This document shows, one piece after another, positions 1 through 8,787 of a stretch of DNA of 38,069 nucleotides. How positions within the stretch are numbered: the stretch's first letter is position 1; the number at the start of each line of letters is the position of its first letter. A model generated the notes under the pieces. That model was given only the letters and a program-made list of their open reading frames with translations, was not told where the DNA came from and made no database searches. Source of the stretch: Rachicladosporium sp. CCFEE 5018 (Eukaryota; Ascomycota; Dothideomycetes; Cladosporiales; Cladosporiaceae); contig KZ111183.1 in the NCBI GenBank assembly GCA_002077045.2, positions 164,050-202,118 on the forward strand. The letters run 5' to 3'. The translations under genes and the position numbers were made by a program.

Positions 1-2
1 AG

Positions 3-755
3 CTAGTCGGCGCTGTTGGTGAAGGCCTCAAGGACGCTGTCAGAGTCGGACGAACTATCATCAAACCCGCTCAAGCCATTACCGCCGAGGCTGCTGAGGC
101 TGCTGCCGCCGCTGGCAGGGTCGCCGGTGCTGTAGGCGCTGATGTCGCAGGCACTATCGGCACTGAAGTCGTGGGCGCTGTTGCTGCTGAGGCCGCAGGT
201 GAAGTCGGCGTCATTGTCCTTGGCGAAACCACTGCTGCGGCCACCGCTGAGATCCTCGCCAGTGCTGCAGCCCGCGGTGTTGGCGTAGCAGTGGGAGTGA
301 TGGCGAGAGGCGCATTCGAGCTCATCGCAGGACCTATCGGAATGGCCATCGGCATTGCTTGGATGGGTGGAGACCTCATGTACCACACAATCAAGGCCAA
401 AGTGACGGAGCACAAATGCCATAAACACTTGAATAAAGACTATAAGACAGAGTTCCAGAGGATCTGCGGCCGCCCGCCCGCATCGGTGCCGACTCGTCTG
501 AAAATGTGGAAAGCAGAGGCTTTCAAATGCGAAGTGTTGTGGACCGAAAAAGACTACCACAAGTTGAAGCTCAACAACGAGAAAGGTGCAAAGGACCTTC
601 CAGATGACCATAGGTTCGTCAATACGCATTACATTGCCCCAGGAGAGAAGCCGTGCGATTTCGGGTGGTACGCGAAACGAGCGCTGGACTCGGAGTATCA
701 GCCGATGAATGTGACCTTGATCACCGCAGACGCATCTTTCCATATCATTATATAG
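3..755 (+). CDS. C-terminal part of an uncharacterised protein with a Cys4 tail (5' end outside window)
   Basis: The reading frame is open from the left edge to a TAG at 753-755, giving at least 250 residues; the true start lies outside the window. The first ~120 visible residues are Ala/Gly/Val-rich and hydrophobic, suggestive of membrane-inserting or packed helices. They are followed by a basic tail with four cysteines spaced C-x15-C-x20-C-x41-C. The same tail, with the shared short motifs VPTR and KMW, ends the convergent gene at 1274-5067, so the two are paralogous at least at their C-termini. This copy has no intron where the other has one, between VPTR-x-K and MW. After the last cysteine it runs about 30 residues further than its paralog. 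I do not recognise a named family. Function is unknown; a secreted or membrane-acting role is inferred only from the paralog's signal peptide. Confidence 0.75.
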   Translation, partial: LVGAVGEGLKDAVRVGRTIIKPAQAITAEAAEAAAAAGRVAGAVGADVAGTIGTEVVGAVAAEAAGEVGVIVLGETTAAATAEILASAAARGVGVAVGVMARGAFELIAGPIGMAIGIAWMGGDLMYHTIKAKVTEHKCHKHLNKDYKTEFQRICGRPPASVPTRLKMWKAEAFKCEVLWTEKDYHKLKLNNEKGAKDLPDDHRFVNTHYIAPGEKPCDFGWYAKRALDSEYQPMNVTLITADASFHIII

Positions 756-1273
756 GCACGACGGGATGTGCAGTCTGGGAAAGCTTGCTATATGGGATAA
801 CACACAATTATTTGGCACCGTGCTGCAGCATTGGAGACACGACGTGAACGGAGAGTCCATTGGCTTTCCGAATCAACATCCGCTTTGCGAGATGCCAATT
901 TCGCTTCATATCAGATCTACAGCCCATGCGATGAGTCCCATTCAATGCGAATTGCGATGCCCGTCAGTCCGTAGTGATCATGCCTTTGGTCCACAGTATG
1001 CCCGTAACGGTCGTTCGAACACAGGTCACTTGGGATGCCGCGCAATGAGCAGCCTCAGGCCTGTCCCGGACGCACGACGTCAGAATCGCGAAACCGAGAC
1101 TGGTAAAAGAGCCTCAACGTTAGCGTGCTCGACGAAGTGGCTCACCGCCCGATCGTGTGAGATCTGCCTTTCAGCCAGTGGACAGCTTGAGCCGCGAGTA
1201 TGAAGCGCTGTCGCAGGTCAGCCAGCCGTTCCGATCGCTGAACGCTCAAGCTAGCGTGGCCGTACATAAGCAG
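756..1273. other. Convergent intergenic region between the two Cys4-tail genes
   Basis: These 518 bp separate the stop codons of the two paralogous convergent genes. Short open frames exist on both strands but show no family similarity or coding-like composition. I see no repeat or RNA gene. Both transcription terminators must lie here. Confidence 0.5.
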
Positions 1274-4200
1274 TCACTCCTGACACGGCTTCTTCCCATG
1301 CTGTATCGGGTGCGATGCCGCATACTCCGGCATCTGTGGGAGTCTGTCCCATCCTTTGCCGTGCACTAGATCCGCGCGTTCGTAGTCTTTCTTCTTGTTG
1401 AGGTGACACTGAAAAGCCTTCACAGACCACATCTGGAATGATGTCAGTAGTGAAGCGGCGTGTAGAATCTTCAGATACGGCTCACCTTCTTGCGGGTTGG
1501 TACGTGCTCGGGTCTGTGTCCACATTTCTTGAAGAAGGCGGCCTTGTATTCATCATTCAGTGCGTCGTGGCAATGATGCTCCCTGATCTTCTTGGCGATT
1601 GCTGTCCCAATCCAGATGACAGCTTGAACGGCCAGGATGAGCAAGCCGGCCTGCCAACTGTAGAAACTTATGGCTGCCAGCACGGCGTCCAGGGCTGCCT
1701 TGCCGTAGTGGCCTTCTTGGATGTCCTTCACCAGAGAGTAAACCTGCACCACAACGAGTATTCCAGTCACAAGCCCTACAGCGATCTTAGCGGCTGGCAT
1801 TCCTATGGCCCGTATAGCGGCGAAGCCTTGGGACGTCAGAACTTTGCCCAACACTCCAGCCATGGGGACCTCAACGGCACCTGCAGGAAGCCCACCCTTG
1901 ACAAGACGGAAGATCCAATTGGGAGCTCTCGACGACGGCGACTTTGCGGCGCCTTGGAAAATATGGCCCCCTCCTGTTTTGATGTAGGAACGTCCGTTAG
2001 CTTCAAACGTTTTCACGGAGTAGCGTTCCGGATTCCAGCCCCGGTCCCACCTCATTCGCTTTTTGACCTGATCCTGGGTCCTCGCTACGTCAACGTCGTA
2101 AGTACCGTCGCTTAGGTGGTCGAGGAGCTCCTGACTTGCACCTTGTTTATTCGTCCAGAAATTGTCGGGCTTTGTTCTAACTTTGGGAATCTTTCCTTTG
2201 CCTTTGCCTTTGCCGGTGGGCGGATCTCGACCGCCGCCCGGTGGGCCTCCCGCCGGGTCGAGAGCACTGCCAGGTGAGTTTGGATGTTTTTGCAACTCGC
2301 TTCCTTTATGAACTTCTAACCGATCGAAGTGGTTCGATTCTCCTGTAATCAACATCATCCCGTCTACCATCTCCACAAGATTACCACCGCCTGGTTTCGT
2401 CTGCTGCGGCTTGAAGTCGGATAAAGTCCAGGGCGGAGTCGCTTCTGACGGTTTTGGAAACATGCCATCCGGCGCATCCGCCGGAACGAAGTTAGGCACA
2501 TGCTTTGCGTGAGTGGCAGGGTCGACCTTGTTCAACCTCGCAAGAGCGTCGGCGCGCCTGGCATCAATGCCTATGCGTCCCTCAGCAAGGCCAAGTGATT
2601 CCTTAATTATGCGACCTTCCTCAGCTTTGAGTGCCTGGAAACGCTGGGATTGCTCTGGGCTCATCACGCCATTGTTTGCCGCTGTCATAAGCAGCTCAGC
2701 CTCAGGATGTATGCCATTCCAGAGCCGCTCATAGAGCTCTCGCGCCCGCTGTAGATTCGGCACGTACTCAGCCTCGATTGCCGCAATCTCCGTCGACAAA
2801 GGCAGCGCCGAGGCCATGCGAGCGTCCGTCACCGTGCGCAGAGTGCGCTCGTTGAACTTCCCTAATTCAGTCTTCACTCTTGCAGCTTCCCCTCGAAATC
2901 CTGCAAATTCTTTCTGGTGTTCCTTATCCCAGAAGGAGTAGTGGTCGACGATCTCTTGCTCCGCCGCCGCCTTATGTGTGATATCTCGCCATCTGTCCTG
3001 GACAGCACGCTTTTCGCCTGCAGTCTTCATCTTTACATCATCTGGTGCTCGATTCCACTCTAACTGAAGTCTTTGGTGTTCGGCTTGGAGTTCAGTCGCC
3101 TGCCGTTGCAAGTCAGGAAGCCGGGCACGCGCCGCTTCGGCATTCGCAGCGTCCCCTGCGATCATGTTCTGCATCCCCTCAATTTCGTGCGGCAACTGAG
3201 CATCTCGCGAAACTGCACGATGAGCCTCGGCAAGCTCCTCTGCAGAAGGAGGCGACCCCTCAGGGTGGTCTCCAGGCTTTGGCTTGTTGCGCTCCGCTTC
3301 TTCCTTGGCCTTGCGTTGTGCCTCATCTTGGTTCTTCCGCGCCTTGTCGTCCTGCTTCTTCCGCGCCTCGTTATCCTGCGCATTCCGTGCTTCGTCTTCT
3401 TGCTTCTTCCGAGCTTCATCTTCTTGCGTCTTGCGCTCCGCGTCCTGCTTCTTGCGCTCTGCTTCCTGTTTCTTCGTGTCCTCGTCAGCAGTAGGTCCCT
3501 TGTCGACATCGCCAGTATTCTCGGCAATGAAAGGTCTCCGGCTCTGTTGGCGGCTATCGACTTTCTCGACAGTCTGCGTTGATGCGTCTGCGTAGCGCGC
3601 AGCTTTCTTGCCATGGTCCTGTGCTACCTCGAGTTTGGCCTTACTCCGTTCGACATCGCCCGAATCCAGAGACTTTTGGGCTTCATTGAGCGCGCCGCGC
3701 TCATCGAACAATTGCTCGCCCTCCTGCTTCAGATCTGTGCGAGCTTCTTGAAGCATTCCTTCCTCCTTCCTAAGTTCCGTAGTCTCTTGCTGGACCTGAT
3801 TCTTTCCTGTGGAAGCCTTGCCGGCCTTTTCGCGGAGTCTCTTGCCATCGTCCTCGGTCTCGGCCTTGGCAGCCTTTTCGGAAGCAGTGCTTTCCTCCAC
3901 GGCCTTCTGCTGTACAATCTCATCGTTCTTCTTGATGGATTTTTGGGTTGAACTTTCCTTCTGCTGGACTTGCTTAGACTTCTTCGCGTGCTTATGTGTT
4001 GCTCTCTCGTGTTCTTGCTTCCCTTCGTAGATACGCTGCTTTTCCGGCTGAGTCGAGCGGATTGGGGTCTCACGAGAACCTTCATTATCGGCAAAATATC
4101 CAGAATCGATTTCGCTTGTGCCTTCAGGAAATGCGCCAGTATTGGGTGCGCCGGTGTTAGGTGCACCAGTGTTAGATGTGCCAGTGTGGTGTGGCACACG

Positions 4201-5067
4201 CTCGATAGGCACGGGTCCTTCTCCAGTCGTGGCTCGCAAGTCCGAGACCACGTCTGCAAGTCGTCTCGCACCGCGTTTCATATAGATCAGCTCTGTCTCC
4301 GTTTTTCGAAATCGGGCAGGAGCTCCGCCCCCGACGGTCTCCACGATTTCTCGTTCAATGATACGAAATTCACTCTGCCTCACAATAATGTCGGGATTTC
4401 GCTTCAGCCGCTTGCCGCTGTTCTTCCACGTGAACATGCTGCACTGAATGTCAGCTTTGCGCTCTCGAACGTTCCTCGTTGGGTATCGAAGGAGCAGGAA
4501 CTGCAGCAGGACCTACCTGTTGAGCCAGCTGCCAAATCTGTCCCATCCATTGCTGATACGGAAACCTAGTTCTTTGAAACCTCTTTTCGCAATGATCTGA
4601 GGAGAACCATCCTCGTTGAAGGTAATCATCACCGTTGCGATGGTGATGTTGTACTTCGAGAATTCTTGCGAAGTCCACCTATCGTAGGCAGGTTCGTTCG
4701 CATACCTCCACATATTACCATTGCTGAGCTCGTCGTATGGGGCGTCATTCGGAACAACATACAGAGTCACCGGGAAGCCGTGAGTGAAAGTCTGGTTATA
4801 GGGAGTGCTTTCGAAAGGTGGGATGGACTGCGAGGTGCTGTTACTGGTGCTTTGGTCCGGTACAGGGTCCGAGGATGTCTGTTGAGCGTGCAAGGATCCG
4901 GTTGCCTTCTCACGACATTGTTGCCGATAGGCCTCGCTGGCTGCCCACCGATACTTGGAGCCACTAAGCAGGTGGTCGGTGGTCGGAACGGCGACCGTTT
5001 GGTACACGAGCAGGTGCAAGATGGCGAGCCACTTCCATTTGACGTTGATGTAGGAAAACACTTGCAT
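1274..5067 (-). CDS. Large predicted secreted coiled-coil protein with hydrophobic segment and Cys4 C-terminal tail
   Basis: I assign three exons, 5067-4517, 4438-1486 and 1432-1274. The introns are 78 bp (GTAGGT...GCAG) and 53 bp (GTGAGC...CCAG), and phases agree, giving 1220 residues. Order of parts: an N-terminal hydrophobic signal-like segment (about 1-27); an N-glycosylation-rich region; a small globular region to ~260; a short NTGAP-type repeat near 270-288; a long charged, probably coiled-coil stretch (~290-770), including an imperfect 8-residue repeat around 500-572 (KKQEDEAR-like); a Pro/Gly-rich linker with a GKGKGKGK run; a hydrophobic Ala/Gly/Val/Ile segment (~1040-1135); and a basic tail with C-x15-C-x20-C-x40-C. 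The second intron is supported because splicing restores VPTR-x-K-MW and the third and fourth cysteines exactly as in the convergent paralog at 3-755. The layout (export signal, long stalk, hydrophobic block, small C-terminal module) resembles toxin or effector architectures, but that is inference and no catalytic motif is visible. Confidence 0.8.
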
Positions 5068-6201
5068 GGTCGCGATGCGGCGATGACAGCTAGAAGGCTC
5101 TCAGCGTATTGGAAATCGGGGCCAGTAGCGTAGGTGGCGTTGGTAACGTGGTGCGACGGTGATGCTACAGCAAGTATGTTGTTCCTAGCGTGCGGAGGTC
5201 AGCGTGTCCGAGCGAGCGAGCAGGCGCCGGCAGATCGGTTTGCGCAAGCGGGAGTAAAGTCCTTCCACGAAGGTGTCGCGGTGTTGCACGTTGCAGAAGT
5301 CTATGCATACAACTGCGTGAAAGATGAAGGTGAAGAAGAGAAGAGAAAGAGCGAGGTATTGATAACATGTATGCCCTCATTGGAATTGGCGGTAGCAGGC
5401 ACAACATGTGAAGGTCTGTCGACCATGGCTATGACCTACTTAGATCTCGTTGACGTTCTCCCAACCTTGAAATCGGGAAGTCTTCGCCAATCAATGCTGC
5501 ACCGCACATGTGGAGAACGCCGCTTATACTGAGGAAAAGCTCGTTCAACGCGAGTTATACTTCAGTAGCTGGGACGACGTACTGGCATGCCCGTGTCGAG
5601 TCCCAGATTGAGTTACTGTGAACTCCGCTCGGACCCGTTGCTGCCTGTCTCTGGAAGCGTGGTGTAGCTCGTGCTCCCTTGAACGATGATCAAGACTGCT
5701 ATAAAGCTAGCTCGGGCTATCAAGGGGCAGGCTCGTCTGGGCGATGGACGGGCATCCGCAGATCTTGACATCAGCGGTAGGGGAGCCTCGCCATGGTCAT
5801 TGGCGGCATCCGTGCTCTGCGGTAATCGAGAATGGTCAAGAATCCGTTCCTGGCTCTCCGATTCATTTCTGTCATGGGCGGGAGTAGCTGTGGGTATTGA
5901 GCGCATCCCAGCACAGGTGCAGTATCGATCGATAGCTCATACAGGTGGATCACCGAAGGTTGCGACGCGCAGCCGACCAGAGCTGATGGGGCGGGCGCCA
6001 CGCATTTGGAAGTGCCAGGCTGAGGTCTACATGCAAAGGCGACAGTGGATCTCCTGCATATAATCGTCTCGTGTTGCCGTGGTCGTGATCTCCAGTCCGG
6101 GGCTGCCGGCACCAGTCGAATTTGGTGATCATTCATCTTCGCTTGGCCTATCTTGAGAAGGTAATGCTCCTCAACGGACGTCTATACCCCACATTGGACC
6201 A
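5068..6201. other. Gene-poor interval
   Basis: These 1.1 kb lie between the start of the large secreted-protein gene and the end of the SPT small-subunit gene. The upstream part should hold the promoter of the former. Open frames at 5134-5532 (+), 5686-6063 (+) and 5613-5906 (-) overlap on opposite strands, lack recognisable domains and have no convincing splice signals. I assign no gene. Confidence 0.5.
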
Positions 6202-6657
6202 TCAAGCTCCTTGTATTCCGCTGACGGCCGTTTCTCCAAGCACCTCGGTAGACGTGCTCACAATCTCAGCCAGACCCTTCGTTGAAACCGCAGCTCTCGG
6301 CCCCGCCTCGCCAGCCCAGTAGTAGAAGCCACGTCGTGCAATCTCAGAGATGTGATCCGGCAGGTACAGCGCGGCAGCAATGGAAGTCATGGCTACAAAC
6401 AGAAATAGCACAGAATCTAAAAGTCCGCATTAGTCCATGCGTCGACCATACGGATTTGCGTGTGAGTTATGCATACTAAAGATGAACCGCTCAGTCGGTG
6501 TGAGCATATATAGCGCAAACGTGACTTCATACTGGTACTTCTTTTTTTGAACCCACTTCGCGAAGTCTGTAGGCTGGGAGAGGAGGAAGGCGAGAGCGGA
6601 GACGGAGAATAGTCCAAGGATCGTGTAGGTCAAGGTCGCGTGGTCTGAGAAAGCCAT
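6202..6657 (-). CDS. Small subunit of serine palmitoyltransferase (ssSPT-like)
   Basis: Two exons, 6657-6477 and 6416-6202, are joined across a 60-bp intron (GTATGC...TTTTAG, with a GACTAAT branch point), giving 131 residues. Splicing creates the segment ALYMLTPTERFIFNS. This matches the signature of the small activating subunits of serine palmitoyltransferase (human SPTSSA/B have ALYMLEPWERTVFNS), followed by a second hydrophobic helix and a PDHI motif like the animal PQHI. An additional hydrophobic N-terminal helix (about residues 10-28) precedes it. These ER membrane proteins bind the catalytic LCB1/LCB2 dimer and raise its activity in the first step of sphingolipid synthesis. The C-terminal ~45 residues are a polar extension. 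The start is the ATG at 6657. The gene is divergent from the GGQ-domain gene. Confidence 0.85.
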
Positions 6658-6946
6658 CGTGAATGCGGCGGCGAGCGAGGTTCGGGTAGAGGGACGACGT
6701 CGGCCCGTTGTAGGAAGCCGACTGGATGCTTCAGGTAGCTATTCTGAGGGGCTGCGAACCGGTGGAAGTATTGAGGGGATGGAGAAGTAAGGTGAAGTTG
6801 ACTTCGCGTCAGGAAGCATCGCGTTTCGGCTCGGCTCGGCTGCAAGATGAAGCCGATCGCTCCGCGTCACAAGCCATCACGGTACCGTGCACGAGGAACC
6901 AGGAACAACATTGAATTGTGAGTGTAGCCGAGACGGTATCGACCCG
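6658..6946. promoter_or_regulatory. Shared divergent promoter region (ssSPT / GGQ-domain protein)
   Basis: These 289 bp separate the ATGs of two divergently transcribed genes, so both promoters and 5' UTRs must lie here or overlap. I see no obvious TATA box. An upstream ATG at 6847 opens a 24-codon frame ending just before the GGQ-protein start and could act as a uORF. Confidence 0.5.
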
Positions 6947-7483
6947 ATGCAGGTCAGGCCAGCCGCAAGAACACTCCTGGCTTCACTACATCCTGCTACT
7001 GTGCCAAGTAGGCTCTACCATCAAGGCCCCATCCTCCTCGAGAAAGCCCTCCCTCCTCGCCGCAAGATCACCGAAGATGAGATCACCGAATCCTTCTTGA
7101 AAGGCTCCGGCCCAGGTGGCCAAAAGATTAACAAGACATCGTCAGCTGTGCAGCTGAAACACCTGCCTACTGGCATAGTAGTCAAATGCCAAGAAACGCG
7201 CAGTCGTGAGCAGAACCGCAAGTTTGCGAGGCAGATTCTTGGCGAGAGGCTAGATGAGATCGAGAAGGGTGGCGAGAGCCGAACTGCTATCAAGGCGGAG
7301 CAGGCGAAGTCAAAGAAAGCTAGTGCTGGCAAGAAGACGAGGCGGAAATACAAGAAGCTCGCGGAAGGCAAGGAGGCGGTGGTTGACGATGCTGGATTTG
7401 TGGATGCTGCGGCAAACAAGACTATGCAGAGCGAGACCATCGGAAAGCCCGTGGCTACTGTATTCGAAGTTCCTCAGCCGTAG
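6947..7483 (+). CDS. Mitochondrial class I release-factor-domain (GGQ) protein, MTRFR/Rso55-like
   Basis: A single exon of 178 residues. The N-terminus is rich in Arg, Ser and Ala without acidic residues (first ~28 residues), as expected for a mitochondrial targeting peptide. The RF-1 domain follows, with GSGPGGQ (GGQ at 57-59) and then NKTSS, PTGIVVKCQ and TRSREQNR, all hallmarks of class I release-factor catalytic domains. The rest is a Lys-rich helical tail. There is no codon-recognition domain, so it is not a full RF1. The length and basic tail fit the short codon-independent family (human MTRFR/C12orf65, yeast YLR281C/Rso55) that hydrolyses peptidyl-tRNA on stalled mitoribosomes; ICT1-like is the alternative. 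I chose the ATG at 6947 because upstream in-frame sequence contains only a GTG and no ATG. Confidence 0.85.
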   Translation: MQVRPAARTLLASLHPATVPSRLYHQGPILLEKALPPRRKITEDEITESFLKGSGPGGQKINKTSSAVQLKHLPTGIVVKCQETRSREQNRKFARQILGERLDEIEKGGESRTAIKAEQAKSKKASAGKKTRRKYKKLAEGKEAVVDDAGFVDAAANKTMQSETIGKPVATVFEVPQP

Positions 7484-8218
7484 ATCAAGCCTGGATCGCG
7501 TGCCTGCGCTGCCTCAGAGGTTCCCAACCTCCCAATGCTTCGACAATGTGATCTCAGCTCGTGTCTACCAAGCTGTATGAGACTCATAGACCACCGCAGT
7601 GTCACGGAGATAACGCAAGACAAAAGAGTGTCCCTTGCTGTCCTGGAAAACGTAGCTTCAGCTCGCGGCGCGGCTGATAGCACCACAAGAAGGCCATCGA
7701 AGATGGGCAAAGCGGGAGATCAAAGAACACGCGCTTGCGAGCCTGCATCAAGCTGCGTTCGTTGCATTCGTGCGATGCGAAGGGCAATGGCCCAATCGCT
7801 CTCCAAGGCTTCCCATGTAAGCGTGCTGCTATGGACTGCACCGCGAGCACTTGTCTGTCGCAAAGTCACACGTGAGAGCGCCGGGCGCTGTCACATGTCT
7901 TGAGCTCAATCAAGGTGTGTCTCTCCAAGGCGGTCCACTGTACATTTCATTGTTGCAGTGCGACATATGACAGCGTTGGAGAGGCTGAGTCGATGTTGAG
8001 AAACATCGCTCCTTCCTCCAAGAGACAAGTCTCATGCGTGGCTTCCCACCGGACGCGACTCGACGTTGATACGGTACATCGACGCGTCTCTTTGTTCACA
8101 ACAGTCATATACATACCTATATGCCGACCGTAACATATACTCACACCATCACCTGCGACCCCTCAGTAACCTCTTCCACTACCATCACTACTACTACTAC
8201 TACATTCCATAAGCAAAC
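7484..8218. other. Intergenic region with pyrimidine-rich leader
   Basis: This 735-bp region holds no convincing gene. The frames at 7535-7903 (+) and 7602-7850 (-) are overlapping and of random composition. The last 80 bp are C/T-rich with five CTA repeats (8188-8202), typical of a fungal 5' UTR feeding the small gene that starts at 8219. Confidence 0.5.
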
Positions 8219-8671
8219 ATGTCCGACCTCGTCGGCATCCGCGAGCAAATCATCGGTTAGTACTTCATTACGCCTCATTCCGATGACAACGTACTGATGT
8301 TCTTATCAAACGCAAAGATCATGCTCTCCGCCTCATCCACCTTCACTGCCAACTCCAGCACCCCCCTCACGACTAGCCCAGGGGAAATTGCCGTGGTTGT
8401 GTTCGGACAAGACAAGTACATCGCCGCCGTAATGGTCGACCTCACGCCCGCAATCGAGAGCATTGAATGTGCTACGCCCGAGCTTGCTATGCGAAAGCTA
8501 TTCACCACCGTGTGCGAGGTTCTGGCGCTTCACATCCCAAAGGTACGCTACCACTCACTACTATTCAGAACATGTGCTAATCGAAGGCAGCTCGGCGTTC
8601 ATCAACGCGCCGTACATGGAGGAGGGTGCTTTGATGATGACCTGATTGTGGAGAGTTTGAAGAAGAATTGA
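8219..8671 (+). CDS. Small uncharacterised protein, gene structure unresolved
   Basis: An ATG in good context (CAAACATG, 8219) starts a short exon (MSDLVGIREQII). A GTTAGT donor follows at 8256, with a TACTGAT branch-like site and an AAAG acceptor ending at 8317. The downstream frame (8297-8542) is clearly coding-like, including the segment IAVVVFGQDKYIAAVMVDL. A second possible intron runs from GTACGC at 8543 to 8586 or 8590. The only visible 3' AG of intron 1 leaves exon 1 and exon 2 out of phase; an acceptor at 8309 would restore the frame but has no AG there. At the 3' end, coding-like sequence changes frame (the segment FINAPYMEEG lies in another frame from the terminal LIVESLKKN). The gene may start at an internal ATG (8321), use a non-canonical site, or be frameshifted. 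No family recognised. Confidence 0.4.
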
Positions 8672-8787
8672 CGAAGGGCTGGTGCTGCTAGGAGGGAGGT
8701 GCGTCATGGGTTAAGTCGGGCGCTCGATGCGCCACGGAGAGAACGAGCGTTGGGTGTACGATAGCCGGTAGTACGGGAGACGATGTG

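Noticed and set aside
3..860. 285-codon frame on the minus strand opposite the truncated Cys4 gene
   Set aside because: It is Ser/Cys-rich, without domains, and lies antisense to a frame with clear homology to its neighbour.
3045..3614. Several long frames antisense to, or in other frames of, the coiled-coil region
   Set aside because: They follow from the repetitive, biased codon use of the charged repeats; translations are low-complexity Leu/Ser/Arg-rich without domains.
5134..6136. Frames of 97-132 codons in the gene-poor interval
   Set aside because: They overlap each other on opposite strands, have no domain similarity and no convincing splice or start context. The 5613-5906 frame has one hydrophobic stretch but nothing else.
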